From NCBI GenBank assembly GCA_027491155.1, contig JAIXWR010000021.1, forward strand, positions 186,001-250,000: a stretch of 64,000 nucleotides of DNA. The letters are read 5' to 3'. Shown piece by piece: positions 46,519 through 54,240 of the stretch; the first letter of the stretch is position 1; each line of letters opens with the position of its first letter. The position numbers and the translations under genes were made by a program. Origin of the DNA: Verrucomicrobiaceae bacterium. Lineage in GTDB: Bacteria > Verrucomicrobiota > Verrucomicrobiia > Verrucomicrobiales > Akkermansiaceae. The notes beneath the pieces are model-generated. The model was not told the origin of the DNA, did not search any database, and worked only from the letters and a program-made list of their open reading frames with translations.

Positions 46519-46906
46519 GGGGGAAGGATGACGGCCCGCGGCGAAAAGGCGAACCTTGAAGATTGGCGGCGGACCGGGAAGTCCATCAGAACGATGAAAT
46601 GCCCCAATAAAACAACCATAGAATGCCAGGCATTTAGTGGCTTGAGGCAGGGAGAGTGATTCCTAATCCACTGATGGTCAGTTCATAAGGCTGGAAGATG
46701 CGATTCCGGTTTCCCGGGCGGATGCCTCGGATCCCGAGAGCTTCCCCGGATCAGGCGTGGTGCTTCCGGTTCCGGTGGAGGGTGACCGGTGCATGATGGC
46801 GACCGGTCCGGACTTTGGGTTGGAAAGGGAGCCTGCCGGGTGATGGACTCGGCCACCCACCGCGCTGCTTGGAAGATCTCGAATCGTGCGGACAAGCCGA
46901 GGAGCC
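46519..46906. other. 388-bp intergenic region with a repeated motif
   Basis: No gene is evident. ATGCCAGGCATTTAGT (46623-46638) matches 36622-36637 in 15 of 16 positions and contains the palindrome AATGCCAGGCATT. The surrounding 46590-46680 is AT-rich. The right end presumably holds the promoter of the DUF4256 gene. Confidence 0.45.
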
Positions 46907-47479
46907 ATGAAGAGTTCAAAGACCCCGAAGATGCCGTCGGCCGCCGGGCGCGAGGCCCTGCTGGCCACGCTCCAAGCCCGCTTCGAGAAACATGCGGAAC
47001 GTCATGAAGGAATCGCGTGGCCGGAGGTGCTGGCACATCTGGAAGCCCGGCCGGAGAAGCTGGGGTCGCTGCGCGGAATGGAGGAAAGCGGCGGCGAGCC
47101 GGATGTGACGGGCCGCGATGCGACGACGGGCGAGCTGATCTTCACCGACTGCTCACCGGAGACGCCAAAGGGCCGGGTGAGCTTGTGCTACGACCGCGAC
47201 GGCTGGGAGTCGCGAAAGGAACACCGGCCGAAGGACACCGCGATGGACCTGGCAGCCGCGATGGGCATCGAGCTGCTGACCGCGGAGGAATATCGAGCCC
47301 TGCAGGAACTCGGGGAGTTCGATTTGAAAACCTCGAGCTGGGTCCTGACCCCGCCGGACATCCGCAAGCTCGGCGGCGCCTTGTTCGGCGACCGGCGCTT
47401 CGGCCATGTCTTCATCTACCACAACGGCGCGCAGTCCTACTACGCTGTCCGGGGCTTCCGCGGGAAGCTGCGGGTTTGA
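46907..47479 (+). CDS. DUF4256-family protein
   Basis: The 190-residue cytosolic protein matches the DUF4256 pattern: an N-terminal helix LLATLQARFEKHAERHEGIAW, EVLAHLEARPEKLGSLRGME, then a GGEPDVTGRD segment and a C-terminal ending with RKLGGALFGDRRFGHVFIYHNGAQSYYAVRGFRG. The family is widespread and small, with no assigned activity. The ATG at 46907 is preceded by GAGG; an earlier start at 46886 would add seven residues. It is followed by a hairpin shared with the convergent DUF1080 gene. Confidence 0.85.
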   Translation: MKSSKTPKMPSAAGREALLATLQARFEKHAERHEGIAWPEVLAHLEARPEKLGSLRGMEESGGEPDVTGRDATTGELIFTDCSPETPKGRVSLCYDRDGWESRKEHRPKDTAMDLAAAMGIELLTAEEYRALQELGEFDLKTSSWVLTPPDIRKLGGALFGDRRFGHVFIYHNGAQSYYAVRGFRGKLRV

Positions 47480-47481
47480 AA

Positions 47482-47512
47482 AGAAAAACGGCCGCCCGTG
47501 ACGGGGCGGCCG
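47482..47512 (-). terminator. Terminator of the DUF1080 gene
   Basis: A 9-bp perfect stem CGGCCGCCC/GGGCGGCCG (47490-47498 and 47504-47512) is followed on the reverse strand by a TTTTTCTTTT run. It may also stop the convergent DUF4256 transcript. Confidence 0.8.
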
Positions 47513-47549
47513 CTATCCGTGCAGAGTCGTTCCAAGCTTGATCCGCGGA

Positions 47550-48782
47550 TCAGAGTTCCTTGATCCAGATGTTGGCGAAGTCGATCTGGCTGCCGTGGTG
47601 CTGGAGGGCGATCTTGCCTTTCGCGGCGACGCCGGGCAGCTGGGCGTTCTCGATCACGGTCTGGCCGTTGATGGTGACGGTCAGGCGGTCGCCCTTCATC
47701 GTGATCATCGTGCGGTTCCACTCGCCGACCGGCTTGTCGGCCTTGGCCTTCGGGGTGACGCCGGCGATGACTTCCGCGGGCTGCGACTTGTCGGTGCGGT
47801 AGCCGTAGACCTCGCCGGAGCCGCAGGGCCAGTTCCAGAGGTTCACCTGGCTCTTCGAGTTTCCGCGCAGGTAGATCCCGCTGTCGAGCTCCTGGACTTC
47901 GACCTGCTGGCCGGTTTCCTTGCCGTCGAAGCCGATGACCGGGCGCTTCATCAGCGGGCCGGGTGCCGCCCAGCGCCAGTCGAAGACCAGGGTCATGTCG
48001 CCGTATTCCTTGACCGACCAGAGGTCCTTGGCCTTGCCATTGTACTTCAGGATGCCGTTGACCGGCTTCCAGTGTTCAAGGTCGGCGGGCTGGTGCTCCC
48101 AGCCGGCGAGGGTGCTGCCGTCGAAGATCTTGGTGAAGCCAGCCTGCTTGGCACCTTCCTCGTTCGCCGCCGGGGGGAACTCGGTGATCCGGATGTTGCG
48201 GAACGCGACGCGGTCGCCGTGGCCGCAGAAGCCGATGTGCCCGGAGCGGCGCTTGGCGCCCTCGTGCTTGGGGAATTTGGCGTTGAGCTCGCTTAGCTTG
48301 GCCTCGGTGATCACGGTGCCGTTGACGGTCACCTGGATGTCGTCGCCGTTGACCAGGATGCGCTCGCTGTTCCACTCGCCGACCGGCTTGAGCGGGGCCT
48401 TCTTGGCGGGGACCATGGTGTAGATCGAGCCATGGAACTGGTAGGGCTTGAGGTCCTTGTATTTGTCCGAAGTGTCGTCGAGCACCTGCACTTCCATGCC
48501 GGTGTAAGCGGCATCGCCGCTGCCGGGGTAGTGGATGCCGATGCCGTTGTTGCCGCCGGGCGGGAGCTTGAATTCGAAGTCGAAGGCGTAGTTCGCGTAG
48601 ATGCCTTCGGTGACGAGGTTGCTGCCCTGCGGGGTGCAGGTGATGGCACCGTCCTCGACGATGTAGCCGGCGCCTTTCCAGCCGGCGAGGTCCTTGCCGT
48701 TGAAGAGCGGGACGGGCGTGAGCTCGCCCTGCGCCGTGGCGGCGAGGGGGAGGAGGCAGGTGACAAAGACGGTCGGTTTCAT
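47550..48782 (-). CDS. Tandem DUF1080 (3-keto-disaccharide hydrolase-like) exoprotein
   Basis: The 410-residue protein has a signal peptide (~1-19). Two DUF1080 concanavalin-like domains follow in tandem, each opening with the family phrase: VPLFNGKDLAGWKG (~24-37) and KIFDGSTLAGWEHQ (~212-225). Each closes with a similar strand, GHIGFCGHGDRVAFRNIRI and GKIALQHHGSQIDFANIWI. DUF1080 domains are associated with 3-keto-glycoside hydrolysis and glycan binding. It lies next to a Gfo/Idh/MocA oxidoreductase, a common partner in 3-keto-sugar pathways, which strengthens that reading. The ATG at 48782 was chosen for the signal peptide; the longer frame reads through a repeat. Confidence 0.88.
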   Translation of the reverse strand: MKPTVFVTCLLPLAATAQGELTPVPLFNGKDLAGWKGAGYIVEDGAITCTPQGSNLVTEGIYANYAFDFEFKLPPGGNNGIGIHYPGSGDAAYTGMEVQVLDDTSDKYKDLKPYQFHGSIYTMVPAKKAPLKPVGEWNSERILVNGDDIQVTVNGTVITEAKLSELNAKFPKHEGAKRRSGHIGFCGHGDRVAFRNIRITEFPPAANEEGAKQAGFTKIFDGSTLAGWEHQPADLEHWKPVNGILKYNGKAKDLWSVKEYGDMTLVFDWRWAAPGPLMKRPVIGFDGKETGQQVEVQELDSGIYLRGNSKSQVNLWNWPCGSGEVYGYRTDKSQPAEVIAGVTPKAKADKPVGEWNRTMITMKGDRLTVTINGQTVIENAQLPGVAAKGKIALQHHGSQIDFANIWIKEL

Positions 48783-48823
48783 GAGTGCGGATGGGATCTT
48801 ACGGTTGGTTTTGAGGGGATTCA

Positions 48824-48930
48824 CCGCCAAGACGCCAAGTGCGCCAAGTTTTCTGAACGGTGGAATTGTGGTGGAAGGCGGGATCAAAACGTCATGGGTC
48901 CCCAACTAGGCGGCCTTGGCGTCTCGGCGG
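48824..48930. repeat. Inverted CCGCCAAGACGCCAAG repeat pair
   Basis: CCGCCAAGACGCCAAG (48824-48839, followed by another GCGCCAAG) and CTTGGCGTCTCGGCGG (48915-48930) are reverse complements at 15 of 16 positions, 75 bp apart. The pair lies between the DUF1080 and oxidoreductase genes. Confidence 0.7.
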
Positions 48931-48946
48931 TTCAACGTTCTTCAGT

Positions 48947-50023
48947 TTAAAGATCGATGGTCTTTCCGGTGCGGAAGCTTTCGTCGGCGGCGGCGACGAT
49001 GCGCATCGAGGCGATCGCATCGTCCATGTGATCGGTCAGGTCGACATCCTCGAGGATGGCCTTGAGGAAGAACTCCTGCTCGCGGTGGCAGAGGCCGTCG
49101 TGGTCGGGTTCGTCGTCGAGGCGGATCATCTCGTCGGCCTTGGCGAAGGTGCCCTCCGGCGTGAGCTGCGAGTGGTGGAGCTTGAGCGACTGGGTCTGGG
49201 TGTGGGCGTCGACGTTGGCGCTCTGGCCTTCCGCCGCGGCCTTGTCGGCGACGATGGAGACGCAGCCTTTCGGACCGACGACGTCCTTCACGAAGAAGGC
49301 CACCTCGCTCATCATCGGGCCCCAGCCGGCTTCGTACCAGCCGACCGAGCCGTCCTCGAAGGTCACCTGGAGCGCGCCGTAGTTGATCTTGCCCTCCGGC
49401 AGTTCGTCGCTGAGCCGTGCGCCGATGCCGGACACGCGGACCGGCTTCGAGCGGGTCATCTGGCACATCACGTCGACATAGTGCACGCCGCAATCGACCA
49501 CCGGTGAAATGGAGGCCATCAGGTTCTTGTGGGTCTTCCAGTTGTCGCCGGAGGACTGCTGGTTGAGGTTCATCCGCATGACCAGCGGCTTGCCGAGGGT
49601 CTGGGCCATCTCGATGAATTTGATCCAGCTCGGGTGGTGGCGGAGGATGTAGCCGATCACCAGTTTCTTCCCGCTGGCCTTGGCCTTGGCGACGATGCTT
49701 TCCGCCGCCGCCACGCTTTCGGCGAGCGGCTTCTCAATGAAGACATGGCAGCCGGCGTCGAAGGCAGCCTCGGCGTAAGGGCCGTGGGTATCCGGGTAGG
49801 TCGAAATGCTCACCGCGTCCGGCTTGGTGGTCGCGAGGGCTTCGTAATAATCGGCGAATTCCGCGTAGCCGCCGCCGAGCTCGGCATTCAGCTTCCCGCG
49901 GCCTTCCGGCGAACGGGTGACGATCCCGCAGATCTCGAAGCCGGGAATGCGATGGTAGGCGAGGGCGTGGGAGCGGCCCATGTGGCCGGCTCCGACGCAG
50001 AGGATGCGGATAGGATTCTGCAT
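48947..50023 (-). CDS. Gfo/Idh/MocA-family NAD(P)-dependent oxidoreductase
   Basis: The 358-residue protein has the N-terminal Rossmann loop CVGAGHMGRSHALAYHRIPG (~residues 8-27) and a catalytic-type EKP motif in HVFIEKPLAESVAAAES. A C-terminal alpha/beta domain contains SISPVVDCGVHYVDVMCQM with the conserved D-x-x-x-H. Substrates in the family are sugars, inositols and 3-keto-sugars. The adjacent DUF1080 protein suggests a glycoside-oxidation pathway, by inference. ATG 50023 opens MQNPIRIL. The 150-bp gap up to the next gene on the same strand holds no feature I can name. Confidence 0.9.
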   Translation of the reverse strand: MQNPIRILCVGAGHMGRSHALAYHRIPGFEICGIVTRSPEGRGKLNAELGGGYAEFADYYEALATTKPDAVSISTYPDTHGPYAEAAFDAGCHVFIEKPLAESVAAAESIVAKAKASGKKLVIGYILRHHPSWIKFIEMAQTLGKPLVMRMNLNQQSSGDNWKTHKNLMASISPVVDCGVHYVDVMCQMTRSKPVRVSGIGARLSDELPEGKINYGALQVTFEDGSVGWYEAGWGPMMSEVAFFVKDVVGPKGCVSIVADKAAAEGQSANVDAHTQTQSLKLHHSQLTPEGTFAKADEMIRLDDEPDHDGLCHREQEFFLKAILEDVDLTDHMDDAIASMRIVAAADESFRTGKTIDL

Positions 50024-50173
50024 GATCGGGGCGGTAAAACGACGTGAAGTGACGGGATCTTTCAAATTCTGCCTCCGGTCAATCGCTCCCGGCAGGTCGG
50101 AATCCACCGCAAGCTGACCCGATTCCAGCCGGATGGGAAGCTTTGTCGGGAGGGGCGTCGCGGCCGCGTGCCG

Positions 50174-51928
50174 TCAGTGGCCTCGCAAATAAAGAACGTA
50201 GCGGGCGAGGGCCCTGACCTGGGCATCATTCAAGGTTTCGTGGCCGGGCATGTCGGTGCCGGGAAGACCGTGCTTGATCACGCGGGCGACGCGGGTTTCG
50301 AGATCCGGGCCGGCGGGGGTCCAGACGAAAGGCCCGAGGTCGAGGTTGGCGGGTCGCTTTGTGAGAAGCGGCGCGAGCTTGCCATCGCCATGGCCGACGG
50401 GGCCGTGGCAGACGGCGCAGTGCTGCTGGTAGAGCGGCGAACCCTCGGGAATGAGGGTGGCTGGCGCGGGAGTCCACGCTAGAACCGCGGCCGCTCGGGC
50501 CTGCATCGTCTCTGCCGGGACATCGCGGAGGAAAGCGATCAGGTCGTCGCCGCGGCTATCGCGGAAGAGGTGGGCATAAGAAGGCATCGGCGAGTCCGGG
50601 GCGAAGTCCCGCGGGGCGAGGAAGTGGAACTTGAGCCAGGCTTCCGAGCGCCGAGCGCCGACGTTCGCGAGGTCGGGACCCTGGCGGCGGTTGCCGATCA
50701 GCACCGGCTTTTCCGCGAGCACCGCGGCGGGGTCCGAAGCGGGGCCCCAGAGCGCGACATCGGACGAGCCCGGCCGGACGTAGCGCGAGTGGCAATGGAT
50801 GCAGCCCTCCGCGAGATAGACCGCACGGCCGCGCTCGACCGTCGTGGCGGCGGATTTCGTGGAAGCAGGTGCCGTGGTGGCCAGGACGGCCACCGAGCCG
50901 AGCGCGACCGCGGCGGGCCAGCGGTTCCGGCCGAAGTGCAAGGCGCCGGCGATGACCACTCCCGCGGCGAGGATGAAGCCGGCGGGCACATGGTGCAGCG
51001 ATTGGACCATGCCGATGCCGTTCGCCGAGCCGAACCAGCCGGCCACGGCGTAAAGCCACGCGGCGCGGCGGGCGATGACCTTCGGGTCGGGATCGGCGGA
51101 AAAGAAGCCCGGCCACGCGACCAGCGCGGTCGAGTAGAGCGAGACCCCCGCCGGATACCACCAGCCGGCGAGTTTGCGGGTGTCGGCGTGATTCACCGCG
51201 AGCGCGGCAACGGCGAGGATCAACCAAGCCGCTCCGAGCACCGCATTGAAGCGGCGGCGCAACAGCAGGCCGGCGGCGATGGCGAACGCGAGGTGGACCG
51301 CGGCATTGCGCCAAAGCATCGGCTCGCCCCAGGTGGCCGACTTCAGGTCGCGCTCGTGCTGGATGATGAAGAAGGCGGCGGAGTCGAGCCAGACCAGCGC
51401 GGTGAAAGCGGCCACCACCGCGATGATGCCGCGGCTGCTCGGTGCCACGGAGGGTCGTGTGGTTGAGGTTGCTTTCCGCGGGACCAGCAGCGCGCCGATG
51501 ACCGCGAAGACGACGCCGGCGCTGGCCTGTTGAGAGGGGCTCGAGAGGAAGACCGGCGGCAGGTTGCAAATCGCATAGCCAAGGCCGGTGCCGAGCCCGG
51601 TCCATGCCAGCCCGCACCAGCGCGGCAGCAGGGTGGCCAGGGTGATGGTCATGGCGCCGATCGAGGCCCCGGTGAGCAGCGAGATCCCGATTGCCAGCGG
51701 CATCGACGAAGCCCAGGGCGCGAGCGCCGCCGACAGGGCCGCGGCGAGGAACGAGAATTGAAGTACGAAAGATCCAGTATTTCGCCAGGCGACGAGGAAG
51801 CCCGCGGCGATCCCGGCGGCGGCCATCGTTCCGAGCGCGATCTTTTCCGAGGTGGCCGTGCCCCCGGCCGCGCGCATCAGCTCGACCCACGCGAACTGGG
51901 CGAAGATCAGGAAGTGCGCGTAGACCAT
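50174..51928 (-). CDS. Fusion of MFS-like membrane domain with CcoO-like and CcoP-like cytochrome c domains
   Basis: The 584-residue protein starts at ATG 51928 (a GTG 6-9 nt upstream is possible). The first ~340 residues form about 12 membrane spans with MFS character, for example LGTMAAAGIAAGFLVAWRN and TGLGTGLGYAICNLPPVFLS. Another hydrophobic segment is followed by a first heme domain that reads like CcoO: EGCIHCHSRYVRPGSSDV, RRQGPDLANVGARRSEAW and DSPMPSYAHL (Met ligand). A second class I domain reads like CcoP: YQQHCAVCHGPVGHGDG and GTDMPGHETL. It would carry two c-type hemes facing the periplasm. It is the last gene of a compact operon with an oxidase-subunit-I-like protein; the MFS fusion is unusual. 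Confidence 0.78.
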   Translation of the reverse strand: MVYAHFLIFAQFAWVELMRAAGGTATSEKIALGTMAAAGIAAGFLVAWRNTGSFVLQFSFLAAALSAALAPWASSMPLAIGISLLTGASIGAMTITLATLLPRWCGLAWTGLGTGLGYAICNLPPVFLSSPSQQASAGVVFAVIGALLVPRKATSTTRPSVAPSSRGIIAVVAAFTALVWLDSAAFFIIQHERDLKSATWGEPMLWRNAAVHLAFAIAAGLLLRRRFNAVLGAAWLILAVAALAVNHADTRKLAGWWYPAGVSLYSTALVAWPGFFSADPDPKVIARRAAWLYAVAGWFGSANGIGMVQSLHHVPAGFILAAGVVIAGALHFGRNRWPAAVALGSVAVLATTAPASTKSAATTVERGRAVYLAEGCIHCHSRYVRPGSSDVALWGPASDPAAVLAEKPVLIGNRRQGPDLANVGARRSEAWLKFHFLAPRDFAPDSPMPSYAHLFRDSRGDDLIAFLRDVPAETMQARAAAVLAWTPAPATLIPEGSPLYQQHCAVCHGPVGHGDGKLAPLLTKRPANLDLGPFVWTPAGPDLETRVARVIKHGLPGTDMPGHETLNDAQVRALARYVLYLRGH

Positions 51929-51960
51929 CGCCACCACCCCGGCGGCGCGGAAGGCGAGGC

Positions 51961-52350
51961 CTAGGCCGGGTCCTTCCACCAGCCCGCTTTCAGGCCGATC
52001 ATCTGGACCACCGCCACCGCCGCGTCCGCCGCCGCCACCAGCGCCCATGCCACCGGCAGCGCGCCGCCGGCGATTCTCACGGCGAGAAAGACGGCGACCG
52101 AGCTGCGGACGATCGTGGTGAAGATCCACACGGTCTCCGCCGCGCTGCGCCCCCGCATCGTCAGCGAGTAGGACACTCCGATCGAGAACACGAACACGCC
52201 GATCCATTCCATAAGGACCTGCGACTCCGGCGGGAGCGCGGGGATCCCGAGCAGCTTCATCACCAGCGAGGGCGTGAAGATCAGCAACAATCCCGTCACC
52301 GCGTCCATCGCGCCGACGGCCAGACTCAAGAGCAATGCGAAGCGTTTCAT
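51961..52350 (-). CDS. Four-helix small membrane protein in the oxidase-like operon
   Basis: The 129-residue protein begins MKRFALLLSLAVGAMDAVTG. Four predicted spans lie at ~4-28, 45-65 (LMEWIGVFVFSIGVSYSLT), ~72-93 (VWIFTTIVRSSVAVFLAV) and ~98-120 (ALPVAWALVAAADAAVAVVQMI). The ATG at 52350 was chosen over an in-frame TTG 9 nt upstream. It is read in a different frame from the oxidase-like and MFS-cytochrome genes on either side, both of which share one open frame that runs through this gene. Family unknown. Proximity suggests an accessory subunit or assembly factor. Confidence 0.75.
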   Translation of the reverse strand: MKRFALLLSLAVGAMDAVTGLLLIFTPSLVMKLLGIPALPPESQVLMEWIGVFVFSIGVSYSLTMRGRSAAETVWIFTTIVRSSVAVFLAVRIAGGALPVAWALVAAADAAVAVVQMIGLKAGWWKDPA

Positions 52351-52364
52351 GGGATTCAAGAGTT

Positions 52365-53563
52365 TCAGCAGGTTCGGAATGTCTTCGCCACGACCACCAC
52401 CAATGCACCGAGGCGGCGAGCATGACCAGCCCGCAGAAGGTGCGGATGGCCAGCGCGGTGATCCGCCACGCGGGGGCCTCGGCCATCCAGGTCATGTTCG
52501 CGCTTTCCGCCCAGCCGGCGGCGGCCAGTACGATGACCATCGTAAATGCGGCCACGTTCCAGGCGATGGCGGAGCCGAGGTTGCCGAAACGGTTGCCGGT
52601 GAGCCGCAGCAGCAGCGCGCAGAACGAGGTTGTGAAGCCGGCCATCGCTAGGTGCGAGTGGGCGACCAGGCCGTGGGTGAATTTCAGCCGGTCGAGGACG
52701 TCGGGCAGGAAGGCGAGGAAACCGGTGACCACCAGCAGACCCCACCAGAGCAAGGTGGTGATCCGCCAGCCGTGCGGCTTGTGCGGCCAGCGGAAGTTGC
52801 GCCAGTCCTGGAGCACCAGCCAGGGCCAGGGCAGCAGCAGGCCGAGGGCGATGATCTGGTGGGCATCGAAATGGGTGCCGCCGATCGACTCCGCGACGCC
52901 GAAGGCCACCCATGAGAGGGCGAAGAAGCCGAGGGTCTTCCACGGAATGCCGGGTCGCTTCGCTTCCAGCCCGCAGGCCCGTGGCAGCAGGAACAGCAGG
53001 CCGACGACCACCAGCGTCGAGCCGAGCAGGCTTGCACCCGTCGGACCGCCGGTACTGCGGTCGACCGGCGGGTAAAGGTCGGGCGAACTCGCGAGGTACA
53101 TGCCCCACGGCACGCCGGCCAGCAGCAGCAGGCCGCCCAGCGAAAGCCAGCGCTTGGCGGGCATCCAGCGGCTAGCATCCCGCGTCCACGCCGCCGCCAG
53201 CACGATCCATAGGAAGGAAAGCGCGGCGACGAAGGCGAAGAGCGGACCGCCTTTCCAATCGAGGAAGATCTTGCCCGAAGATCCGCCGCCGAGCCACGAC
53301 AGCACGCCCGCACCGAGCGCTCCGGTCCAGGCCCAGACCGCGGCGTCGGACCATCTACGGGAAACGCCGTAGATCGAAAGCAGCCAGCCGACCAGCGGCA
53401 GCGAGGTCCAGCCGAAGAGCTGGACATTGAGGTGGACCGGCATCCAGCGGCCGTAGGTCCACTCGCCGGATTGCAGGCCGGGAAAGAGCAGCAGCAACGA
53501 AAGCCAGAGGCCGGCGGCATTCCCCGCCACCAGCCAGCCGAGGGCATGTCGTCCGGCGTTCAC
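52365..53563 (-). CDS. Heme-copper-oxidase subunit I-like membrane protein, apparently lacking the CuB site (3' end uncertain)
   Basis: About 400 residues with 12 predicted spans. GTG 53563 overlaps the stop of the ABC ATPase (GTGA). Comparison by eye with cbb3-type CcoN keeps VHLNVQLFG in span 2 (H44, like LHTNAVIF) and AHSHLAMAG in span 10 (H302 and H304, like GHVHSGALG); these are heme ligands. The span-6 CcoN motif GHNAVGFFLTAGF aligns with GPTGASLLGSTLVV, with no His. The GPHH of span 7 aligns with GGTHFDAH, where only one His remains. So a two-heme protein without a copper site is inferred. No stop occurs in its own frame before the downstream gene; a stop at 52365 is reached only with a one-base shift, so the C-terminus is unsettled. 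Confidence 0.65.
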
Positions 53564-54240
53564 GCGGCGTCGGAAACGATCCTGCCGTCGCGCATTCGGA
53601 TCACCCGGTCGCAGCGCATCGCCAGGTCCAGGTCGTGGGTCGCCATCACCAGCGTGCGGCCTTTCGCGCGGACCAGATCGAGCAGCATCGCGAACACCCG
53701 CTCGCGGTTCGCCTCGTCGAGCGCGCCGGTCGGCTCGTCGCCTAACAAAAGGTCGGGCTCGTTCATCAGCGATCGCACCAGCGCGCCGCGCTGGCGTTCG
53801 CCGCCGGAGAGTTCGCGGACCCGCTGCTTGAGAAGGCGGGAGATCCCGGTGGCTTCCGCCAGCTCGGCCAGCCGCGCCATCGCTTCCGCTTTCTTGCCAC
53901 CCGCGGCGATCACCGGGACGAGGCAGTTTTCCTCGAGCGTGAGGTCGGGCATCAGGTGGTGGAGCTGGAACACGAAGCCGACATCGTGGCGCAGCAGGTC
54001 GACCCGCTCGCGCTCGCTGCCGATCGTCCGCCCCGCGGTGCGCACGCTGCCGCGGTCCGCGTCCTCGAGGCCTGCGATCACATTGAGCAGCGTCGATTTC
54101 CCGCAGCCGGAAGTCCCGCACAGCGCCACGGTCTCGCCGCGGCGCACCTTGAGGTCCACGCCCTTGAGCACCTCGATCCGTCCGCGGTCGAAGCTTTTCC
54201 AAACGTCTTGTATTTCCACCATGGCGGCAGGTCCTTTCAT
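53560..54240 (-). CDS. ABC transporter ATPase, MacB/LolD/FtsE type
   Basis: The 226-residue ATPase has Walker A GTSGCGKST (42-50), Q-loop VFQLHHLMPDLTLEEN, signature LSGGERQRGALVRSL, Walker B LLLGDEPTGALDEA and H-loop MATHDLDLA. This subfamily powers FtsX/MacB-like permeases that move lipoproteins, peptides or lipids rather than conventional solutes. The start ATG overlaps the permease stop (ATGA at 54237-54240), and its own stop overlaps the next start, so three genes are coupled. The substrate is unknown. Confidence 0.92.
   Translation of the reverse strand: MKGPAAMVEIQDVWKSFDRGRIEVLKGVDLKVRRGETVALCGTSGCGKSTLLNVIAGLEDADRGSVRTAGRTIGSERERVDLLRHDVGFVFQLHHLMPDLTLEENCLVPVIAAGGKKAEAMARLAELAEATGISRLLKQRVRELSGGERQRGALVRSLMNEPDLLLGDEPTGALDEANRERVFAMLLDLVRAKGRTLVMATHDLDLAMRCDRVIRMRDGRIVSDAA

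Noticed and set aside
52365-53108. Alternative reverse-strand frames of 247 and 287 codons over the oxidase-like gene
   Set aside because: Their translations are Arg/Pro/Ser-rich without membrane spans, whereas the chosen frame has twelve regular hydrophobic segments.
50174-53563. A single 1129-residue oxidase-MFS-cytochrome fusion protein
   Set aside because: The middle ~130 codons read as the shadow of a convincing four-helix gene in another frame, and a normal stop lies one base out of frame just before it. Three genes are the better reading.
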